A stretch of 42,993 nucleotides of DNA from Bacteroidia bacterium (GCA_030430845.1 JAUIKE010000058.1:1-42993), one strand, 5' to 3'; shown: positions 1-9,311, counted from the first letter of the stretch. Notes: a model not told the origin generated them from the letters alone. Made by a program: numbers and translations.

Positions 1-60
1 GAAAACAATGGAAATTGGCTTTGATAGTCTGGTTCTCCTCTCAACTGATGCTAAAATAAC

Positions 61-95
61 AACGGCCTGACGAAATTTTATTCCGTCAGGCCGTT
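61..95. terminator. 12-bp hairpin, possible bidirectional terminator downstream of murG
   Basis: AACGGCCTGACG (61-72) pairs perfectly with 84-95 around an 11-base A/T-rich loop. On the minus strand the stem is followed by GTTATTTTAG, a broken T-tract, so it could end transcripts arriving from murG. Any gene to the left of the window is unseen. Confidence 0.55.
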
Positions 96-98
96 CAT

Positions 99-173
99 GC
101 ATCCCTTTTCAGGGATGCCCAATGCTAATCATTGTGCAAAATAAAACGTCAGAATCCCCACGCCAAAGGCGTG
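99..173. repeat. Two further short hairpins (99-118 and 159-173)
   Basis: GCATCCCT/AGGGATGC (99-106 with 111-118, TTTC loop) and CACGCC/GGCGTG (159-164 with 168-173, AAA loop). With the hairpins at 61-95, 191-209 and 226-244 they make five stem-loops in the 249 non-coding bases after murG. No coding region was found here. Confidence 0.5.
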
Positions 174-190
174 AAAAGCATCACAGCATC

Positions 191-209
191 GGCCCGACGA
201 AGGAGGGCC
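191..209. repeat. Hairpin with GACGAAGGA loop (family member 1)
   Basis: GGCCC (191-195) and GGGCC (205-209) enclose the nine-base loop GACGAAGGA (196-204). The direct repeat AAGCATCACA lies on both sides (177-186 and 210-219). The loop is identical to that of the hairpin at 1412-1446. Confidence 0.55.
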
Positions 210-225
210 AAGCATCACATTTCGA

Positions 226-244
226 GTCGTAAGTCTTATGACTT
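226..244 (-). terminator. Small hairpin directly after the murG stop codon
   Basis: AGTCGTAA (226-233) pairs with TTATGACT (237-244) with one G-U pair and a three-base loop. It begins six bases after the murG stop on the minus strand. No T-tract follows, so a terminator role is uncertain. Confidence 0.3.
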
Positions 245-249
245 TATTT

Positions 250-1308
250 TCACAATATACTCGTAATCACCTCCATCACCCCCTCCGTCGCATTTCCAAG
301 TTGTGAGCGCTCCATATTCCTAACATACGTTTCTTTTCTTTCAAAAACCTGTGTAATCTTCTGAAACAGACTATCCACCGTCATCTCTTCCTGAAACAAC
401 ACCTCCGCATAGCCCGTCTTCCTGAAAATTTCCGCATTCAACAACTGGTCGCCCCGGCTGGCACTCTTAGGTAGCGGAATCAACACACTTGGCAATCGCA
501 AACTCAGAAATTCGAAAATACTAGTGGCTCCCGCCCGCGAAATCACTAAGTCCGAAATGGCCAGCAAATCAGGTAACTCCTCTTTCGCATACTCCAGTTG
601 GAAGTACCCACTTCTTTCAATAGCAGCCTTATTCCCGGCTCCGCAAAGATGACAGACCTGGAAAGTCTGTAGCAACCTATCTAGAGCGTCTCTGACTGTG
701 TCGTTGATCGCTTTAGCCCCCTGGCTGCCCCCCATGATGAGTAGGACAGGCTTGTCAGATGAAAACCCAGTTAATCGATAGCCGGCTTCTTTTTTGCCCA
801 AATGGATCACCCTTCGAACAGGCAGGCCTGTCAAAACAGTTTTTTTATTATTTACATAGGAATTGGACGCTTCAAATGTCAGACAGATTTTTCGCGCAAA
901 AGGCAAGGACAAACGGTTGGCTAAGCCGGGGCTGATATCCGATTCGTGAATGACTACAGGGATGCGCAAAACCCAGGCCGCCCATACCACCGGGCAGGCT
1001 ACAAAGCCGCCTTTACTAAAAACGGCTCCAGGTTTTATTTTTAACAGAATAAAGACAGATTGGAAAAAACCGGTGATGATGCGAAATACATCCGTGAAGT
1101 TCTTTAAATCGAAGTAGCGCCGCAATTTGCCGGCAAGAATGCCGTGATAGGGAATGCCCAAAGGCTCGATCAGACCTCGTTCAAGGCCGTTCTTTTGGCC
1201 AATATAATGTACCTCAAAGCCTTTTTCTTTGAGCGATTCGTAAATGGAAATATTAGGCGTAACATGACCGGCGCTGCCACCGCCCGTGAGGAGGATTGTT
1301 TTTTTCAT
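250..1308 (-). CDS. murG: MurG-type UDP-GlcNAc:undecaprenyl-PP-MurNAc-pentapeptide transferase (possible Bacillota-type paralogue)
   Basis: GT-B glycosyltransferase of 352 residues. MurG adds GlcNAc to lipid I to make lipid II at the inner face of the membrane. The N-terminal GGGSAGH loop (residues 9-15), HESDISPGLANR near residue 120, GGSQGAK near 195 and the sugar-nucleotide segment SRAGATSIFEF are all intact. Several stretches (GKLRRYFDLKN, FSKGGFVACPVV, SASRGDQLLNAE) recall the MurG form I know from Bacillus cereus and Clostridium rather than the usual Bacteroidota enzyme, whose equivalent region normally reads like EDHQTKNA. The gene is not in a dcw cluster: its neighbour is sucD. It may be a second, horizontally acquired murG, but whether another copy exists cannot be seen here. 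Start is ATG at 1308. Confidence 0.85.
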   Translation of the reverse strand: MKKTILLTGGGSAGHVTPNISIYESLKEKGFEVHYIGQKNGLERGLIEPLGIPYHGILAGKLRRYFDLKNFTDVFRIITGFFQSVFILLKIKPGAVFSKGGFVACPVVWAAWVLRIPVVIHESDISPGLANRLSLPFARKICLTFEASNSYVNNKKTVLTGLPVRRVIHLGKKEAGYRLTGFSSDKPVLLIMGGSQGAKAINDTVRDALDRLLQTFQVCHLCGAGNKAAIERSGYFQLEYAKEELPDLLAISDLVISRAGATSIFEFLSLRLPSVLIPLPKSASRGDQLLNAEIFRKTGYAEVLFQEEMTVDSLFQKITQVFERKETYVRNMERSQLGNATEGVMEVITSIL

Positions 1309-1364
1309 AAATTAAAAAGAGACTGTCTCATCAGCCTGAGGTAGATTCGCCAGTCAAAATTATT

Positions 1365-1400
1365 TTTTAGGGAGGTGCCCGCATGGGCACCTCCCTAAAA
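1365..1400. repeat. Perfect 16-bp palindrome between sucD and murG
   Basis: TTTTAGGGAGGTGCCC (1365-1380) pairs without mismatch to 1385-1400 around the loop GCAT. It ends in A/T on both sides, so it can act as an intrinsic terminator in either direction. It lies 11 bases from the hairpin at 1412-1446. Confidence 0.6.
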
Positions 1401-1411
1401 GAAAAATATTT

Positions 1412-1446
1412 GGCGACTCATAACGACGAAGGAGTTATGAGTCGCC
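1412..1446. terminator. sucD terminator-like hairpin with GACGAAGGA loop (family member 2)
   Basis: A perfect 13-bp stem (1412-1424 with 1434-1446) encloses the nine-base loop GACGAAGGA (1425-1433). It begins six bases after the sucD stop codon. On the plus strand it is followed by a T-run; on the minus strand, the direction of sucD, by AAATATTTTTC. The loop matches the one at 196-204. Confidence 0.65.
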
Positions 1447-1452
1447 CCTTTT

Positions 1453-2325
1453 TTATTTATGCAATGCTTTCCGCATAGTTTCACCAATATGAGCCGGTGA
1501 TTTCACCACGTGAATACCGCATTCTTCCATGATTTTCATCTTGGCTTCTGCAGTATCTTCTTTACCACCAATAATGGCACCCGCATGTCCCATTGTACGG
1601 CCTTTAGGTGCCGTCTGACCGGCGATAAAGCCTACAACAGGCTTGGTGCCATGTTCTTTGATATAGTACGCAGCATCGGCCTCCATGCTTCCTCCGATCT
1701 CACCGATCATGATGATACCTTCCGTTTCAGAATCGTTCATCAGCAACTCAACAGCTTCTTTAGTAGTGGTTCCCACGATCGGGTCACCTCCGATACCGAT
1801 ACAGGTAGATTGTCCCATACCAGCCTTCGTAACCTGATCTACTGCCTCGTAAGTCAGGGTGCCAGAGCGGGAAACAATCCCAATTTTTCCTTTCTTATGG
1901 ATAAAACCTGGCATGATACCGCATTTAGCTTCATCAGGTGTGATAACACCCGGGCAGTTAGGACCCACCAGACGAACATCTCTTTTTTCCAGGTAAGCTT
2001 TTACTTTCACCATATCCTGAACCGGAATACCTTCCGTGATACAGATGATCACTTTAATACCGGCTTCTGCGGCTTCCATGATGGCATCACCCGCAAAGGC
2101 AGGCGGTACAAAAATAACGGAAGTATCGGCTCCTACTTCTCTTACAGCTTCATCAACCGTATTAAATACCGGACGGTCCAGATGAGTTGTCCCACCTTTT
2201 TTGGGCGTTACTCCTCCAACCACATTCGTACCATATTCGATCATCTGGCTGGCATGAAAAGTTCCTTCCTTTCCGGTGAACCCCTGTACAATTATTTTGG
2301 AATCTTTGTTTACAAGAACAGACAT
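1453..2325 (-). CDS. sucD: Succinyl-CoA synthetase (ADP-forming) alpha subunit
   Basis: The 290-residue alpha subunit forms the phosphohistidine intermediate in the TCA-cycle step succinyl-CoA + ADP + Pi to succinate + ATP + CoA. The CoA-binding Rossmann region begins with [12 protein letters not shown] near residue 13. [11 protein letters not shown] and SRSGTLTYE follow. The active-site histidine is H247 in GRTMGHAGA. Length is that of the family. The beta subunit gene sucC is not adjacent, as is common in Bacteroidota. It lies 68 bases downstream of the FtsB/DivIC-like gene, has no promoter of its own that I can recognise, and is followed by two strong hairpins. Confidence 0.96.
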   Translation of the reverse strand: MSVLVNKDSKIIVQGFTGKEGTFHASQMIEYGTNVVGGVTPKKGGTTHLDRPVFNTVDEAVREVGADTSVIFVPPAFAGDAIMEAAEAGIKVIICITEGIPVQDMVKVKAYLEKRDVRLVGPNCPGVITPDEAKCGIMPGFIHKKGKIGIVSRSGTLTYEAVDQVTKAGMGQSTCIGIGGDPIVGTTTKEAVELLMNDSETEGIIMIGEIGGSMEADAAYYIKEHGTKPVVGFIAGQTAPKGRTMGHAGAIIGGKEDTAEAKMKIMEECGIHVVKSPAHIGETMRKALHK

Positions 2326-2393
2326 AAGGTATTAATTTATCTTATTTAAGTTGGTTTGTAGTTCTTCGAAAAGTCCTAATGCGCTTTACCCCA

Positions 2394-2708
2394 CTAGTTC
2401 TTTTTTTCTATAATAAAAACGTCTTCATTATTCTTTTTCATAAAATATTTCTCCCTGGCTATTTTTTCAGGGTTCCGGTCAATTTCCAGACGCTGTTGTT
2501 CTGCCTCCTGTATTTTCTCCTTATAAAACTCGCGTTCATTTTCCAGCTTATTAACCGTAGACTGCAAACGCCACTGCGTAATGATATCATGACGATCAGG
2601 GAATATCATCCAGGCAAAAAACAGAAGTAAAGCGATAAAATACTTGTTCCGAAAAGGTGCCGGAATGATCTCTTTGATCGTTTTTGAGAAATTATTACGC
2701 ATTGCCAT
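2394..2708 (-). CDS. Septum formation initiator family protein (FtsB/DivIC-like)
   Basis: Small bitopic membrane protein of 104 residues: a basic cytoplasmic N-terminus, one transmembrane helix (about residues 24-37, FIALLLFFAWMIFP), then a periplasmic coiled coil (about 45-85, TVNKLENEREFYKEKIQEAE) and a short C-terminal segment (KYFMKKNNEDVFIIEKK) typical of DivIC/FtsB. Such proteins bridge FtsL and FtsQ in the divisome. Placement downstream of eno is usual in Bacteroidota. Start could be M1 (2708) or M3 (2702). No specific symbol is given because FtsB and DivIC cannot be told apart by eye. Confidence 0.85.
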   Translation of the reverse strand: MAMRNNFSKTIKEIIPAPFRNKYFIALLLFFAWMIFPDRHDIITQWRLQSTVNKLENEREFYKEKIQEAEQQRLEIDRNPEKIAREKYFMKKNNEDVFIIEKKN

Positions 2709-2810
2709 ACTGTCGAATGATTTTAATGCTAAAAAGAGGGCCCCCCTTCCCAGCTATGTTCGTTTTCCAAAAATCCAAACAATATAGCAGGAATCAAAAT
2801 TTTATACTGA

Positions 2811-2842
2811 AAATATCTAAGCGCCATGGCGCTTAGATATTT
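2811..2842. terminator. Perfect 32-bp palindrome after eno
   Basis: The sequence 2811-2842 is its own reverse complement, with the centre GCGCCATGGCGC and AAATATCTAA arms. It lies ten bases after the enolase stop codon. AT-rich tails on both sides suit an intrinsic terminator. Confidence 0.65.
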
Positions 2843-2852
2843 AAACAGTTCT

Positions 2853-4172
<1,320 letters not shown>

Positions 4173-4195
4173 TTATAATGATAAGTAAAAGCGCG

Positions 4196-4242
4196 AGTTT
4201 AACTACAAAATATGAGGCTGTCTCATATTTTGTAATTAAACT
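4196..4242 (-). terminator. Long hairpin between carA and eno
   Basis: AGTTTAA-C-TACAAAATATGAG (4196-4216) pairs with 4222-4242 around the loop GCTGT, with one mismatch in a stem of 21 positions. It is A/T-rich outside the GAG/CTC apex. It lies 75 bases after the carA stop on the minus strand. Confidence 0.5.
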
Positions 4243-4316
4243 TTATAACGGTTGATTTGGCGGACTAATTGGCTGCTAAATTACTCAAGCTCAACAGCAA
4301 GATGAGGTTTTGGAGA

Positions 4317-5417
4317 TTAACTCTCCATTAATTTTACAAACTCATCAAACAGATATCTTGCATCGTGTGGTCCGGGGGAAGCTTCCGGGTGATATTGCAC
4401 CGAAAAAGCCTTTTTCCCTTTTACACGAATACCCTCTATTGTTTCGTCATTTAGATTTACATGGGTGATTTCAACAGTATCGGCATTTTTACGGATCGCA
4501 TCCGCATCTGCTCCGAAACCATGATTTTGGCTGGTAATCTCACAATGCCCGGTGATCACATTTTTCACCGGATGGTTAATACCTCTGTGGCCATGATGCA
4601 TTTTATAAGTTGGTATATCTACGGCCAGTGCCAGTAACTGATGCCCCAAACATATCCCAAACAATGGTTTATCCTCCTTTAGAATCTCTTTGGCCGTTTT
4701 AACAGCATAATCCATAGCCGCTGGGTCACCGGGGCCATTAGAGAGAAAATAGCCATCCGGGTTCCAGGCCTTCAATTTTTCGATTGATGTTTTGGCAGGA
4801 AAAACCTTGAGGTAACATCCTCTTTCTGTCAGGCAGTTGAGAATATTCTTTTTAACTCCATAATCCATGACCGCCACTTTAAAACGCGCATTCTCATCCC
4901 CTATGAAGTAAGGCTCTTTGGTACTCACTTTGGAGGCCAACTCCAAGCCATCCATCGAGGGCACCTTTGCCAATTGGGCCTTTAATTCGTCCAGGTCAAG
5001 CGTTTCGGAAGAAATGATGGCATTCATCGCGCCTTTTGAGCGGATATGGCGAACGATCGCCCTGGTATCTACACTGCAAATTCCGACCATGTTTTCCTTT
5101 TCAAAATAATCCTGAATGGCATCATCGGCAAGTGGCCTGGAATATTCGTTGGTGAAGTTTTTACAGATCAGACCGGAGATCTTCATATCAGCGGACTCGG
5201 TATCGGCTTCCTTCGCACCATAATTACCGATATGTGCATTGGTGGTAACCAGGAGCTGTCCGTAATACGAAGGGTCAGTAAATATCTCCTGATAACCGGT
5301 CATACCGGTATTAAAGCAAATTTCTCCTACTGTAGTTCCTATTTTACCTGCTGGTTTGCCGTAATAGACGGATCCGTCTTCGAGCAGCAGAACGGCTTGT
5401 TGGTTATTTTCGTTCAT
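4317..5417 (-). CDS. carA: Carbamoyl-phosphate synthase small subunit (glutamine amidotransferase)
   Basis: The 366-residue subunit hydrolyses glutamine and passes ammonia to CarB for carbamoyl phosphate synthesis (pyrimidines, arginine). The N-terminal CPSase_sm domain has LLEDGSVYYG and NTGMTGYQEIFTDPSYYGQ. The class-I amidotransferase domain carries the nucleophile C256 in GICLGHQ and the His-Glu pair H343/E345 in QYHPEASPGPHDA. All catalytic residues are present. carB is not in the window. The order rplQ-carA-eno is a typical Bacteroidota arrangement. A promoter candidate lies 26 bases before the ATG. Confidence 0.97.
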   Translation of the reverse strand: MNENNQQAVLLLEDGSVYYGKPAGKIGTTVGEICFNTGMTGYQEIFTDPSYYGQLLVTTNAHIGNYGAKEADTESADMKISGLICKNFTNEYSRPLADDAIQDYFEKENMVGICSVDTRAIVRHIRSKGAMNAIISSETLDLDELKAQLAKVPSMDGLELASKVSTKEPYFIGDENARFKVAVMDYGVKKNILNCLTERGCYLKVFPAKTSIEKLKAWNPDGYFLSNGPGDPAAMDYAVKTAKEILKEDKPLFGICLGHQLLALAVDIPTYKMHHGHRGINHPVKNVITGHCEITSQNHGFGADADAIRKNADTVEITHVNLNDETIEGIRVKGKKAFSVQYHPEASPGPHDARYLFDEFVKLMES

Positions 5418-5442
5418 CTTTTTCTAAAGCTCAAAATTTTTG

Positions 5443-5474
5443 CAAATATAGTAAGTGTAGCGCTCTTAGCCTAA
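5443..5474 (-). promoter_or_regulatory. Candidate carA promoter
   Basis: On the minus strand TATATTTG (5443-5450) fits the Bacteroidota -7 box TAnnTTTG. About 19-21 bases upstream is TTAGG, only a partial match to the -33 box TTTG/TTG. It is 26 bases from the carA start. Confidence 0.45.
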
Positions 5475-5496
5475 TAATTACCGAGGATAGCAGCTA

Positions 5497-5543
5497 CTAG
5501 GGGTTCTGTGAAAAGGCCGAAGGACTTTTTACACAACCCCTAG
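5497..5543. repeat. Hairpin with GCCGAAGGA loop (family member 3), inside a direct repeat
   Basis: A 19-bp stem (5497-5515 with 5525-5543, one mismatch and one G-U pair) encloses GCCGAAGGA (5516-5524). TAGCAGCTAC stands directly on both sides (5489-5498 and 5541-5550). The 34 bases 5507-5540 recur exactly, inverted, at 35486-35519. It lies between the rplQ terminator and the carA promoter. Confidence 0.7.
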
Positions 5544-5565
5544 CAGCTACTTTTATTTTATTAAA

Positions 5566-5603
5566 AAAAAAGCCAGAGTCCCTACCGGAACCCTGGCTTT
5601 TTT
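5566..5603 (-). terminator. rplQ (ribosomal cluster) intrinsic terminator
   Basis: AAAAAAGCCAG (5566-5576) pairs with CTGGCTTTTTT (5593-5603), with further partial pairing inside. On the minus strand the stem runs into nine Ts. It starts 22 bases after the rplQ stop, ending the long ribosomal cluster. Confidence 0.85.
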
Positions 5604-5624
5604 ATATGTCACAAAAAACACTTG

Positions 5625-6227
5625 TTACTTCTCTTCTTTATCATCTTCCTCTTCATTTTCGGATGTTTCTTCTTCCTCAACTACTTCTTCTGTGGTTTCT
5701 TCTACCTCATCTACAATTTCTTCATCAACTTCTTCTGTTACGTCCTCCTCTTCTGTTGCAGTTTCAGTAGTTGTAGTGGTTGTAGTTGATTGACCTCCAC
5801 CTCCACGGCGACGGCGACGGCGACGGCCTCCACCTCCTTGTCCAGTTTCTTCGTTAGGATTGTAAACCTCATTAAAGTCAACAAATTCGATCATGGCCAT
5901 TTCGGCTCCATCGCTACGGCGAAATCCTAACTTGATGACTCTGACGTAACCGCCGGGGCGATCACCCACCTTTTCAGCGATTGGTCCAAACAATTCTTTG
6001 ACAGCTTCTTTGTTTTGAAGGTAGCTGAATACAACACGTCTGGAATGAGTTGTATTACTTTTGGATTTAGTTATTAAAGGTTCGATGTGTTTACGCAAAG
6101 CTTTGGCTTTGGCTAAAGTAGTTGAAATACGTTTGTGCGTAATCAATGCAATGGAAAGGTTGCGCAGCAGGGCCTTTCTGTGAGCGGACTTACGCTTAAG
6201 ATGGTTGAATTTCTTACCGTGTCTCAT
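5625..6227 (-). CDS. rplQ: 50S ribosomal protein L17 with long low-complexity C-terminal tail
   Basis: Residues 1 to about 118 form the L17 core ([20 protein letters not shown], then [14 protein letters not shown]). The remaining 80 or so residues are a tail: a run of glycines and seven arginines, a threonine-rich linker, then about 50 residues that are almost all Glu, Asp, Val and Thr. E. coli L17 is 127 residues; longer acidic extensions are known in Bacteroidota. The tail's codons remain in frame with no sign of a frameshift, so I take it as real. Last gene of the alpha segment. Confidence 0.96.
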   Translation of the reverse strand: MRHGKKFNHLKRKSAHRKALLRNLSIALITHKRISTTLAKAKALRKHIEPLITKSKSNTTHSRRVVFSYLQNKEAVKELFGPIAEKVGDRPGGYVRVIKLGFRRSDGAEMAMIEFVDFNEVYNPNEETGQGGGGRRRRRRRGGGGQSTTTTTTTETATEEEDVTEEVDEEIVDEVEETTEEVVEEEETSENEEEDDKEEK

Positions 6228-6291
6228 GATTTAATCTGTTTAACTTCGCATCACTGCCTGATTAGAATCGGCGGTTAATGCAATTGAGGAT

Positions 6292-6324
6292 AAAAAAGAA
6301 TGGCCGTGTCGGCCATTCTTTTTT
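6292..6324 (-). terminator. Intrinsic terminator between rpoA and rplQ
   Basis: A perfect 14-bp stem, AAAAAAGAATGGCC (6292-6305) with 6311-6324, around GTGTC. On the minus strand it ends in six Ts, eight bases after the rpoA stop codon and 65 bases before rplQ. It would cut or attenuate rplQ expression relative to rpoA. Confidence 0.75.
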
Positions 6325-6331
6325 GTGAATA

Positions 6332-7330
6332 TTATTCTTCGTCTAATTTATATTTGGATAGGTCCATACCAAAGGTAAGGCCTTTATCCTGTAATAGTTC
6401 TTCGATCTCTACCAGAGACTTCTTACCGAAGTTTCTGAATTTCAGCAGCTCGTGGGTATCGTACTTCACCATTTCAGCCAAAGTATTAATTTTGGCTGCT
6501 TTCAGGCAGTTGTAAGCTCTTACGGATAGATCCAGATCTTCCAGAGAAGTCTTCAACAGCTTACGCATGTGCAAGATGTGCTCATCTACAATATTGTCTT
6601 CACGGCTGGAAGCATCATCAAAGGTGATGTTTTCATCCGTGATAAGCATCAGATGCTGGATCAGGATACGAGAAGCTTCTTTGATAGCTTCTTCAGGATG
6701 GATGGTACCATCTGTTTTCACTTCAATAGTAAGTTTTTCGTAATCCGTACGCTGTCCGACACGAGTATTTTCAACGTGGTAAGCTACGTTTTTGATTGGC
6801 GTGTAGATTGCATCCACCGGAATAACACCGATAGGTGCATCTTTAGGCAGGTTTTCATCTGCCGGCACGTAGCCACGTCCTTTGGTTACAGTAAGTTCCA
6901 TTTCGAGGTTCACGAAAGGTTCCATTGTGCAGATCAGCAGGTCTGGATTCATGACTTTGAAAACATTGGTATGTTCCTCGATGTCACCGGCTCTAAACTC
7001 TTCTTTACCGTTGATGGTCAGGTAGACCTTTTCGCTGGTAATCTCTTCTTCGCTAAGTACTTGTTTGAGTCTGACCTGCTTGAGGTTCAGTATGATTTCG
7101 ACGACGTCTTCAACAACGCCTCGAATGCTAGCGAATTCGTGATCTACCCCTGCAATACGAACTGCAGAAATAGCGAATCCTTCCAAGGAAGAAAGCAAAA
7201 CACGACGCAGGGAGTTACCTACTGTTTGCCCAAATCCCGGTTCTAATGGTTTAAATTCAAAAAAACCTTCAAAATCATTAGCCTTCTGCATAACGATCTT
7301 GTCAGGTTTCTGGAAGTTGAGGATGCTCAT
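6332..7330 (-). CDS. rpoA: DNA-directed RNA polymerase subunit alpha
   Basis: 332 residues, the normal length. The N-terminal dimerisation and assembly domain (about 1-230) shows [14 protein letters not shown] and the [23 protein letters not shown] segment. After an acidic linker comes the C-terminal domain (about 260-325) with [16 protein letters not shown] and [13 protein letters not shown], which contacts UP elements and activators. Lies downstream of rpsD as in the classical alpha operon. The 115-bp gap to rpsD holds a small GTGCAG/CTGCAC hairpin (7358-7376). Confidence 0.98.
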   Translation of the reverse strand: MSILNFQKPDKIVMQKANDFEGFFEFKPLEPGFGQTVGNSLRRVLLSSLEGFAISAVRIAGVDHEFASIRGVVEDVVEIILNLKQVRLKQVLSEEEITSEKVYLTINGKEEFRAGDIEEHTNVFKVMNPDLLICTMEPFVNLEMELTVTKGRGYVPADENLPKDAPIGVIPVDAIYTPIKNVAYHVENTRVGQRTDYEKLTIEVKTDGTIHPEEAIKEASRILIQHLMLITDENITFDDASSREDNIVDEHILHMRKLLKTSLEDLDLSVRAYNCLKAAKINTLAEMVKYDTHELLKFRNFGKKSLVEIEELLQDKGLTFGMDLSKYKLDEE

Positions 7331-7445
7331 AAGCTAATTTTCAACTTTATGGTTAAAGTGCAGTTTATGCCTGCACAGGAAGCATATTTAGGAAAAACGC
7401 TTTCCCAAGGCCTCATGAAGAAGCCCCGGGAAGGTATATATATCG

Positions 7446-8057
7446 TTACTTAGAGTAGAGTTCGACGATCAGCTGTTCGTTGATCTTCTCAGGAATTTGC
7501 TCTCTTTCCGGATAGCCGAGGAAAACGCCTTCCATTTTGTCCGGGTTGAACTCAAGCCAAGGAAACTTTCTGACTTCGGATTTACCACCTACACTATCAG
7601 AAATGGCATCCATTTTTCTGGATTTTCCTCTGACGGTAATGATATCGCCAGGACGAAGCTGACAAGAAGGAATATTTGTCACAACGCCATTCAATACGAT
7701 GTGCTTGTGGGTTACCAGCTGGCGGGCAGCTCTTCTGGTAGGTGCTAAACCCAGACGGAAAACAGTGTTGTCCAATCTGGCTTCCAGGTATTGTAAAAGA
7801 ATTTCACCGGTTACACCACTTTTAGAAGAAGCCTTCTCAAAGAGGTTGCGAAACTGACGTTCCAGCAGGCCGTAAGTGTACTTAGCCTTCTGTTTTTCCA
7901 TCAACTGAAGGGCATAGTCAGACTTTTGTCTTCTTCTTCTGGTGTTACCATGTTGCCCGGGAGGAAATTTTCTACGATCGAAAGATTTATCAAAGCCGTA
8001 TATACTTTCGCCGAACGATCTTGATTTCTTTGTTTTTGGACCTCTATATCTCGCCAT
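7446..8057 (-). CDS. rpsD: 30S ribosomal protein S4
   Basis: 203 residues. S4 nucleates assembly of the 16S 5' domain and in many bacteria represses its own operon. The N-terminal region [17 protein letters not shown] lacks the four zinc cysteines of some S4 proteins, so this is the zinc-free form. The S4 RNA-binding domain is visible at about 92-155 ([27 protein letters not shown]). Between rpsK and rpoA. Confidence 0.98.
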   Translation of the reverse strand: MARYRGPKTKKSRSFGESIYGFDKSFDRRKFPPGQHGNTRRRRQKSDYALQLMEKQKAKYTYGLLERQFRNLFEKASSKSGVTGEILLQYLEARLDNTVFRLGLAPTRRAARQLVTHKHIVLNGVVTNIPSCQLRPGDIITVRGKSRKMDAISDSVGGKSEVRKFPWLEFNPDKMEGVFLGYPEREQIPEKINEQLIVELYSK

Positions 8058-8101
8058 TTTAAAAAAAATAATTTTCTTGTAAGATAAATGAAGCGCTCGT
8101 A

Positions 8102-8488
8102 TTAGACCCTTCTGCGCTTGGGTGGACGACAGCCGTTGTGAGGAACGGGCGTAACATCCTTAATTTTGGAAACCTTGATTCCGGAAGAGTCGATGGCACG
8201 AATAGCGGCTTCACGACCGGAACCGGGACCTTTAACATACACTTCAGCTGTTCTCAAGCCAGCTTCGTAAGCTGTCTTAGCAGCTTCGGCAGCAGCAATC
8301 TGCGCGGCATAAGGAGTATTTTTCTTAGATCCGCGGAATCCTGCTTTCCCTGCAGAAGCCCAGGAAATTACCTGGCCTTGCTTATTGGTAATGGAAACAA
8401 TGATGTTGTTGAAAGAAGCTTTGATGAAGGCCATTCCTTCCGGTTCCACTCTAACCTTACGCTTCTTAACTTTTTTAGACTTTGCCAT
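8102..8488 (-). CDS. rpsK: 30S ribosomal protein S11
   Basis: 128 residues. Platform protein of the small subunit. Recognised from [31 protein letters not shown] split over residues 27-56, [17 protein letters not shown] and the C-terminal signature [18 protein letters not shown]. It starts 33 bases after the rpsM stop. Confidence 0.98.
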   Translation of the reverse strand: MAKSKKVKKRKVRVEPEGMAFIKASFNNIIVSITNKQGQVISWASAGKAGFRGSKKNTPYAAQIAAAEAAKTAYEAGLRTAEVYVKGPGSGREAAIRAIDSSGIKVSKIKDVTPVPHNGCRPPKRRRV

Positions 8489-8521
8489 GCTAAACCTATT
8501 AGATTTTTTGCCGAGTAACTA

Positions 8522-8899
8522 TTATTTAGTAACCTTCTTCTTATTTGCAACGGTTTTTCTCTTCCCTTTCCGCGTACGGGCGTTGGTTTGAGTCCGTTGT
8601 CCGCGTAGAGGCAAACCTTTACGATGACGCAAACCTCTGTAACATCCGATATCCATCAGGCGCTTGATGTTCATCTGAACTTGTGAGCGCAATTCTCCCT
8701 CTACAGTATATTCGTTCGTAACGATCTGAGAGATCACGCGGATGTTTTCGTCCGTCCAGTCTGCTACCTTTACATCGTGACTGATACCGGCCTGATCGAG
8801 AATCTCACCAGCTCTGGATCTTCCAACTCCGTAGATGTAAGTAAGGCTAATTACGCCACGCTTGTTTCTGGGCAAATCATTACCTGCAATACGAGCCAT
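8522..8899 (-). CDS. rpsM: 30S ribosomal protein S13
   Basis: 125 residues. Head protein that bridges to the large subunit and touches P-site t[23 protein letters not shown] at the N-terminus, then the helix-turn-helix [14 protein letters not shown], and the basic C-terminal [19 protein letters not shown] with a lysine-rich end. Lies 34 bases after rpmJ. Confidence 0.98.
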   Translation of the reverse strand: MARIAGNDLPRNKRGVISLTYIYGVGRSRAGEILDQAGISHDVKVADWTDENIRVISQIVTNEYTVEGELRSQVQMNIKRLMDIGCYRGLRHRKGLPLRGQRTQTNARTRKGKRKTVANKKKVTK

Positions 8900-8933
8900 C
8901 TTTATTCTGTTTATAGGAACCTAGGTCTCAGGA

Positions 8934-9050
8934 TTACCCCTGACGTTGCTTGAACCTAGGATTCTTTTTATTAATAATATAGATTTTTCCTTTTCTTCTT
9001 ACGATTTTGCAATCAGCTGAACGCTTCTTAACGGATGCTCTGACCTTCAT
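8934..9050 (-). CDS. rpmJ: 50S ribosomal protein L36 (mostly zinc-ligand-less form)
   Basis: Short 38-residue gene between infA and rpsM, read by hand: it begins [17 protein letters not shown] and ends [10 protein letters not shown]. Of the usual zinc set (C11, C14, C27, H32) only C14 remains; the others are Ser, Asn and Phe. This partly cysteine-free form is what I recall for Bacteroidota. Start ATG at 9048-9050, stop TAA at 8934-8936. Confidence 0.96.
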   Translation of the reverse strand: MKVRASVKKRSADCKIVRRKGKIYIINKKNPRFKQRQG

Positions 9051-9074
9051 GTTTATCGTTTTTTAATTTCACAT

Positions 9075-9293
9075 TTATTTATATCGATAAATGATTCTAC
9101 CTCTGGACAGGTCATAAGGAGACATCTCCACGGCAACCTTATCCCCAGGAAGAATACGAATATAATTCATTCGCATTTTACCCGAAATGGTGGCAGTGAT
9201 GATGTGATCATTCTCTAATCTTACCCGAAACATCGCATTTGACAATGCCTCCTCAATAATTCCGTCCTGTTTAATCAAATTTTTCTTACCCAT
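9075..9293 (-). CDS. infA: Translation initiation factor IF-1
   Basis: 72 residues, exactly the family length, when started at [17 protein letters not shown] (ATG 9291-9293). An upstream in-frame ATG at 9335 would add 14 residues unlike IF-1, and the promoter boxes at 9312-9343 would then be inside the gene, so the shorter start is chosen. Single OB fold ([29 protein letters not shown] over residues 18-46) that binds the 30S A site with IF-2 and IF-3. Forms infA-rpmJ-rpsM-rpsK with its downstream neighbours. Confidence 0.95.
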   Translation of the reverse strand: MGKKNLIKQDGIIEEALSNAMFRVRLENDHIITATISGKMRMNYIRILPGDKVAVEMSPYDLSRGRIIYRYK

Positions 9294-9311
9294 ACCAAAT
9301 TTTTCGGTGTG

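Noticed and set aside
191..209. Shine-Dalgarno or anti-Shine-Dalgarno display by the AAGGAGG segment of the first hairpin
   Set aside because: Bacteroidota seldom use Shine-Dalgarno pairing, no start codon follows, and the third and fourth hairpins lack the GG that would complete it.
1510..2349. Long open frame (279 codons) on the plus strand opposite sucD
   Set aside because: It is the antisense of a certain gene and has a shadow-like composition (His, Phe, Arg and Ser rich). The same holds for long frames opposite eno, rpoA, rplB, the S9 gene and aceB.
7331..7445. Possible S4-binding leader between rpsD and rpoA
   Set aside because: Only a 6-bp hairpin (7358-7376) and scattered short complementarity are present; no pseudoknot like the E. 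coli alpha leader could be drawn.
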